Shown: one piece after another, positions 60,218-64,000 of the stretch
How the letters are laid out: every line of letters starts with the position of its first letter
Numbering within the stretch: the first letter of the stretch is position 1
DNA from: an uncultured Spirochaetaceae bacterium
GTDB lineage: Bacteria > Spirochaetota > Spirochaetia > Treponematales > Treponemataceae
Direction: 5' to 3'
Length of the DNA: 64,000 bases
NCBI GenBank assembly: GCA_902802305.1
Contig: CADCLG010000009.1
Span: forward strand, 1 to 64,000
The notes under the pieces: generated by a model
Databases searched by the model: none
Told to the model about the DNA's origin: nothing
Seen by the model: only the letters and a program-made list of their open reading frames with translations
Made by a program: the position numbers and the translations under genes

Positions 60218-61246
60218 ATGAATATGGAGTTTGAAAGAAAGCTGGCAATTCCAGCTGAGGTAAAAGAAAGATATCCATTAACTGCAAAGATTAATGATAT
60301 CGTAGAAAAGAAGCGTGCAGAAATTAAGGCAGTTTTTGAAGGACGTTCAGATAAAATGATTCTTCTGATTGGACCATGTTCTGCTGATAGAGAAGATGCC
60401 GTTATTGATTATATGACACGTCTTGTTCCTGTTCAGGAAAAGGTAAAGGACAAAATCCTTCTTGTACCGCGCATCTATACCAACAAACCGCGCACTACAG
60501 GTGACGGCTACAAGGGATTACTTCATCAGCCAGACCCTAATGCAAAACCAGATATGTACAAGGGAATTATTGCAACTCGTTCCATTCACATGCATGCAGT
60601 AGAAGCCACTGGTTTTATTTTTGCAGATGAAATGCTTTATCCCGAGAATCATAAATATATAGATGATTTACTTGGTTATGTTGCAGTAGGTGCCCGTTCG
60701 GTAGAAGACCAGCAGCATCGTCTTACAGCAAGTGGAATTGAAGTTCCTGTTGGAATGAAAAATCCAACCTCTGGTGATTATGCTGTTATGATGAATGCAA
60801 TTCTGGCTGCCCAGCACAAACACACATTTATCTATCGTGGTTGGGAAGTTCATTCTCAGGGAAATCCATGGTCTCACGCTATTTTACGCGGTTCAACAAA
60901 TAAACACGGTAATACAATTCCAAACTATCATTATGAAGATTTAATCCGTCTTTGTGATGTTTACGATGAACGCGAATTATCTAATCCAGCTGCTATTATC
61001 GATACAAACCATTGCAATTCTGGTAAAAATCCTTTTGAACAGCCTCGTATTGTTATGGATGTTCTTCATTCCTGCAAGCATAACGACAGAATCAGAAAGC
61101 TTGTAAAGGGCTTTATGATTGAAAGTTATATAGAAGACGGCTGCCAGAAAGTAAACGAAAATGTTTATGGTAAATCAATTACAGACCCATGCTTAGGCTG
61201 GGAAAAATCTGAAAAATTGATTTATGATATTGCTGAAAAAATCTAA
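60218..61246 (+). CDS. DAHP synthase, class I
   Basis: First step of the pathway: phosphoenolpyruvate and erythrose-4-phosphate to DAHP. The 342 residues resemble AroF/AroG/AroH: LLIGPCSADREDAVIDYM, RIYTNKPRTTGDGYKG, EATGFIFADEML, GARSVEDQQHRLTASG, KNPTSGDYAVM, DTNHCNSGKNPFEQP. The N-terminal feedback segment is present, so a Phe- or Tyr-sensitive enzyme is plausible, but the isotype cannot be told. GGAGG lies 10 bases upstream of the ATG. It is the last aromatic gene before the pyrophosphokinase, although it is first in the pathway. Confidence 0.94.
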   Translation: MNMEFERKLAIPAEVKERYPLTAKINDIVEKKRAEIKAVFEGRSDKMILLIGPCSADREDAVIDYMTRLVPVQEKVKDKILLVPRIYTNKPRTTGDGYKGLLHQPDPNAKPDMYKGIIATRSIHMHAVEATGFIFADEMLYPENHKYIDDLLGYVAVGARSVEDQQHRLTASGIEVPVGMKNPTSGDYAVMMNAILAAQHKHTFIYRGWEVHSQGNPWSHAILRGSTNKHGNTIPNYHYEDLIRLCDVYDERELSNPAAIIDTNHCNSGKNPFEQPRIVMDVLHSCKHNDRIRKLVKGFMIESYIEDGCQKVNENVYGKSITDPCLGWEKSEKLIYDIAEKI

Positions 61247-61308
61247 GTCTTTTAATAGATTTAATTAATTTAGATTTGATTAATGATTTAATTACTTCGG
61301 GATGCTTT

Positions 61309-61968
61309 ATGAAAAGATGTGTGATAATCGGTGCCGCTCAAATACAAAATTATTCAAAAATCAAAAGTTATTTATCTGCTGATGATTTTTGTATTTTTTG
61401 TGATGGTGGCTTGAAACATCAACAACCTTTAGACTTGCATCCTGATTTAATTGTTGGTGATTTTGATTCAGCCGATTTTTATGAGGGACAAAAGACTGCC
61501 GGAAAAGCGCAAGCCGAAATTATAAAGCTTCCCTGTGAAAAAGATGATACCGATGTTTTTTTTGCGGTAAAAGAAGCGGTAAGGCGTGGTTTTGACAATT
61601 TTCTTTTAATTGGAGTAATCGGGCAGAGATTTGACCATTCTTTGTGTAATATCTCTGTCCTGCTTTATTTATACGAAAATAAAAAATCTGCTGTAATTCT
61701 GGACGATTATTCAGAAATGCAAATTATTGGTGCAGAAACTCTTCAACAGCCTGCTGAAATTACTGACACTTATTCTTATTTTTCGCTTATGTGTCCCTTT
61801 GGTGATGTAAGCGGTGTCACTATAAAAAATGCAAAATATCCTCTGGAAAATGCAGAAATAAAATGCAGTTACCAGTATGGAATCAGTAATGAAGTGTTAA
61901 AAGAAAAAACCGCTTCTGTTTTTGTCAAAAGCGGCCTTTTACTCTTAATTAAAATCTTTTCTAATTAG
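61309..61968 (+). CDS. Thiamine pyrophosphokinase
   Basis: Converts thiamine to thiamine diphosphate. The 219 residues show the family patterns FCDGGLKHQQPL, DLIVGDFDSAD, LPCEKDDTDVFFAVKEAVRRG, and LIGVIGQRFDHSLCNISVL. The ATG at 61309 follows CGGGA at ribosome-site distance; a TTG 11 codons earlier is less likely. It may be transcribed with the aromatic operon (62 bp gap, no terminator seen). Its stop overlaps the end of the convergent paaK by four bases. The IorAB enzyme in this window uses its product as cofactor. Confidence 0.88.
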   Translation: MKRCVIIGAAQIQNYSKIKSYLSADDFCIFCDGGLKHQQPLDLHPDLIVGDFDSADFYEGQKTAGKAQAEIIKLPCEKDDTDVFFAVKEAVRRGFDNFLLIGVIGQRFDHSLCNISVLLYLYENKKSAVILDDYSEMQIIGAETLQQPAEITDTYSYFSLMCPFGDVSGVTIKNAKYPLENAEIKCSYQYGISNEVLKEKTASVFVKSGLLLLIKIFSN

Positions 61969-63206
61969 AATCTCTTATCTTCAATTCTTTTTGTTTTCTT
62001 TTCTGAACGTGGAAGTTCACCAATTCCTACAACTTCAACCTTTGGAGTCATGTTGTATTTCTGCTTGAAGATGTACTGAACGCCAAGAGCAACTTCTGCG
62101 CGGTCAACGCCCATTTCTACTTCAACAAAAACAGTCATCTGGTCTTTTCCGTCAACGTGTTCAATTACTGCGCGGTATTCACTTGATGTTCCCGGTACAG
62201 ATTTGATTACGTCTTCAATTGTACTTGGGAAGATAATGTTTCCCTTAACTTTTACCATGTCATCTGAGCGACCGAGAATCTGAGTAATTCTAGGATATGA
62301 GCGGCCACAAGGACATTTTTCTGTTACAAAAGCAGCAAGGTCGTGAGTGCGGAATCTGAATAAAGGTGCACCTTCTTTTACCAAGGTTGTAAGACAGATT
62401 TCTCCAATTTGTCCCTCTGGTACCGGAAGTCCTGTTTCTGGATCGAGGATTTCGATATAAACATAATCATCAAAAATATGCATTCCTGCATCTGATTTAT
62501 CGCAGTTAATACCAATTCCTGGACCGTAACATTCTGTAAGACCGTAAATATCATAAAGTTCAATTCCAAGAATGGTCTGAATACGGTTGCGCATTTTTTC
62601 GCCCCAGCGTTCTGAACCGATTACACCTTTTTTGAGCTTGATGTTTTTAGAAAGATGTCTTGCTTCAATCTGTTCTGCAAGTAATAAAGCATAAGAAGAA
62701 GTTGCGCAGATTACAGTTGCATTTAAATCCTGCATCATCTGAAGCTGCTTTTCTGTGTTACCTGGTCCCATAGGAATAGCCATGGCACCTAATCTTTCAC
62801 AGCCAGCCTGAAAACCTATACCTGCTGTCCACAAACCATATCCCGGTGTAATCTGAATTCTATCTTTGTTTGTAATTCCTGCAAGCTCATAACAGCGGGC
62901 AAACATAATTCCCCAGTCTTCAACATCTTTTTTTGTGTAAGGAATGATTACAGGAGAGCCTGTAGTTCCTGATGATGAGTGAATTCTGACAATTTCTTCT
63001 TCTGGTACGGCTGCAAGACCAAGGGGATAAGCATCACGCAAATCCTGTTTTGAACAGAAGGGAACAAGTTTTTCAAAAGATTCCTGATCCTTAATGTCTT
63101 CTGGATTTACGTTCTTAAAGCGTTCGGTATAAAAAGGGTTTCCGCATGCTTTTACTCTTTTAATTTGTGCGCGGATTTGTTCAAGTTGTTTTTCTGTTAG
63201 TTTCAT
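61965..63206 (-). CDS. paaK: Phenylacetate-CoA ligase
   Basis: Activates phenylacetate (or another aryl-acetate) to its CoA ester with ATP. The 413 residues match PaaK of anaerobes: HSSSGTTGSPVIIPYTKKDVEDW (adenylate-binding loop), GAMAIPMGPGNTEKQL, YDIYGLTECYGPGI, FRTHDLAAF and a C-terminal LGRSDDMVKVKGNIIFPS. In anaerobic bacteria such ligases accompany IOR-type enzymes: acetates to acyl-CoA, then reductive carboxylation to aryl-pyruvate. It has its own strong promoter and is convergent with the aromatic operon. Confidence 0.93.
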   Translation of the reverse strand: MKLTEKQLEQIRAQIKRVKACGNPFYTERFKNVNPEDIKDQESFEKLVPFCSKQDLRDAYPLGLAAVPEEEIVRIHSSSGTTGSPVIIPYTKKDVEDWGIMFARCYELAGITNKDRIQITPGYGLWTAGIGFQAGCERLGAMAIPMGPGNTEKQLQMMQDLNATVICATSSYALLLAEQIEARHLSKNIKLKKGVIGSERWGEKMRNRIQTILGIELYDIYGLTECYGPGIGINCDKSDAGMHIFDDYVYIEILDPETGLPVPEGQIGEICLTTLVKEGAPLFRFRTHDLAAFVTEKCPCGRSYPRITQILGRSDDMVKVKGNIIFPSTIEDVIKSVPGTSSEYRAVIEHVDGKDQMTVFVEVEMGVDRAEVALGVQYIFKQKYNMTPKVEVVGIGELPRSEKKTKRIEDKRF

Positions 63207-63269
63207 TTTCTTCCTCTATTAATTTATAAATAATTCAAAAGGCTGATTATATTTTCATTGTTTCTATAA

Positions 63270-63298
63270 ATAGTAACGCATTAAAAAAAATATGTCAA
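63270..63298 (-). promoter_or_regulatory. paaK promoter
   Basis: On the minus strand TTGACA (63293-63298) and TACTAT (63270-63275) are spaced by 17 bp, about 64 bases before the ATG. A GAGGAAG ribosome site lies upstream of the ATG. Confidence 0.7.
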
Positions 63299-63321
63299 CC
63301 TTTTTATTTAAATAAATGTAA

Positions 63322-63350
63322 TTGACAATTTTTCTATTAAAAAGTTAAAT
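63322..63350 (+). promoter_or_regulatory. dapL promoter
   Basis: TTGACA (63322-63327) and TTAAAT (63345-63350) are 17 bp apart, 29 bases before the dapL ATG. It is divergent from the paaK promoter. Confidence 0.6.
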
Positions 63351-63378
63351 AGTTTTATATCAAAGCATGGAGTCATAT

Positions 63379-64000
63379 ATGAACATTAATAAGCACTTTC
63401 TGGAACTGGAAGCAAATTATTTATTTTCTACTGTAGGAAAAAAGCAGAGGGAATATCAGGCCGCTCACCCAGAAGCAGATGTAATAAAACTTTCAATTGG
63501 TGATGTAACAAAACCTTTATGTCCGGCTGTAATCGAAGCAATGCACAAGGCAGTCGATGAGATGGCTGATGAAAAAACTTTCCGTGGTTATCCGCCTGAG
63601 ACAGGTTATGAGTTTGTTATAAATGCAATTCTTAAGCATGATTATACAGACCGCGGCATTAAGATGGATAAAAGCGAAATCTTCCTTTCTGATGGTGCAA
63701 AATCTGACTGCGGAAATATCGGTGATATTTTCTCTGTAGATAATGTTGTTGCAATTTGTGATCCTGTTTATCCAGTTTATATGGATACAAATATTATGAA
63801 CGGAAGAAAAAATAATATCATTATCATGCCATGTACTGAGGAAAATGGTTTTATGCCGGCTATTCCTGGTAAAAATGACAAAGTTCCTGATATCATTTAT
63901 CTTTGTTTCCCTAACAATCCAACTGGAGTTGTTGCCAGCCGCGAACAGTTGAAAGCTTGGGTTGATTATGCCAATGAACATCATTCTTTAATTCTTTTTG
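63379..64000 (+). CDS. dapL: LL-diaminopimelate aminotransferase, 5' part
   Basis: The gene runs off the window; 207 codons are present. It converts tetrahydrodipicolinate to LL-diaminopimelate in one step with glutamate and PLP. The start (MNINKHFLELEANYLFSTVGKK), IKLSIGDVTKPLCPAVIEAMHKAVDEMA, TFRGYPPETGYEF, DPVYPVYMDTN and YLCFPNNPTG are typical of DapL. A GGAG site lies seven bases before the ATG at 63379. The PLP lysine is beyond the end. It complements lysA at 19764-21026 for lysine synthesis and would supply diaminopimelate. Confidence 0.92.
   Translation, partial: MNINKHFLELEANYLFSTVGKKQREYQAAHPEADVIKLSIGDVTKPLCPAVIEAMHKAVDEMADEKTFRGYPPETGYEFVINAILKHDYTDRGIKMDKSEIFLSDGAKSDCGNIGDIFSVDNVVAICDPVYPVYMDTNIMNGRKNNIIIMPCTEENGFMPAIPGKNDKVPDIIYLCFPNNPTGVVASREQLKAWVDYANEHHSLILF

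Noticed and set aside
63517..63984. 155-codon minus-strand open frame
   Set aside because: It is the antisense shadow of dapL, which is open across the whole segment and runs off the window.

Overview
The window reads as low-GC DNA from an anaerobic, plant-polysaccharide-degrading spirochaete, most likely a gut or rumen Treponema (inference from gene content; no rRNA is present to prove it). Supporting clues are superoxide reductase plus rubrerythrins, an indolepyruvate:ferredoxin oxidoreductase, intracellular and exported glycosidases (GH51, GH10, GH3, GH5-like, a beta-helix enzyme), many lipoproteins with short lipoboxes, a methyl-accepting chemotaxis protein and the LL-diaminopimelate aminotransferase route to lysine.

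Layout. 0-2.7 kb: a dispersed palindromic repeat, a GNAT acetyltransferase, a truncated zeta-toxin-like gene, an array of four hairpin-bounded repeats (about 84 bp period) and an AraC-type HTH fused to a GyrB-like ATPase domain. 2.8-8.3 kb: GH51 arabinofuranosidase and an amino-acid ABC importer with two different binding proteins. 8.3-16 kb: DUF2130 protein, serine hydrolase, EamA transporter, an APH-fold pseudokinase, GH10 xylanase and a SulP transporter. 16-19.6 kb: a plasmid-style replication and partition module (iterons, a perfect DnaA box, RepA, ribbon-helix-helix partner, ParA, heptad centromere-like repeats). 18.9-37.3 kb: folate cyclo-ligase, lysA, a GH3 with permuted domains, a second amino-acid importer with a hairpin leader, an EAL phosphodiesterase, iorAB, a beta-helix enzyme, an esterase and an oxygen-defence group. 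37.5-50.8 kb: accessory DNA with a chemoreceptor, a candidate type I toxin-antitoxin locus, an XRE regulator, an EcoRI-type methyltransferase, a DUF262-HNH nuclease, a GH5-like enzyme, a large lipoprotein, a two-gene membrane system carrying a frameshift, and a DUF1016 nuclease. 50.9-64 kb: housekeeping DNA with an ArsB/NhaD-type transporter, rpsD, the aromatic amino-acid operon (pheA-aroB-aroC-aroEK-aroQ-aroA-tyrA-DAHP synthase, then thiamine pyrophosphokinase), paaK and the start of dapL.

How it fits together. The aromatic operon encodes all seven steps from DAHP to chorismate plus the phenylalanine and tyrosine branches. It is preceded by a strong promoter, a 41-codon leader peptide in which 10 of 13 consecutive residues are Phe or Tyr, and an intrinsic terminator: a ribosome-mediated attenuator. 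IorAB and PaaK in the same window could connect aryl-acetates to aryl-pyruvates and so bypass the shikimate pathway. Glycosidases are scattered between transport genes rather than gathered in one locus. The most notable signals are the Phe/Tyr attenuator, the fst/par-like toxin-antitoxin candidate at 39.7-40.0 kb, the plasmid-type origin sitting only 35 kb from a ribosomal protein gene, and the HTH-GyrB-like fusion.
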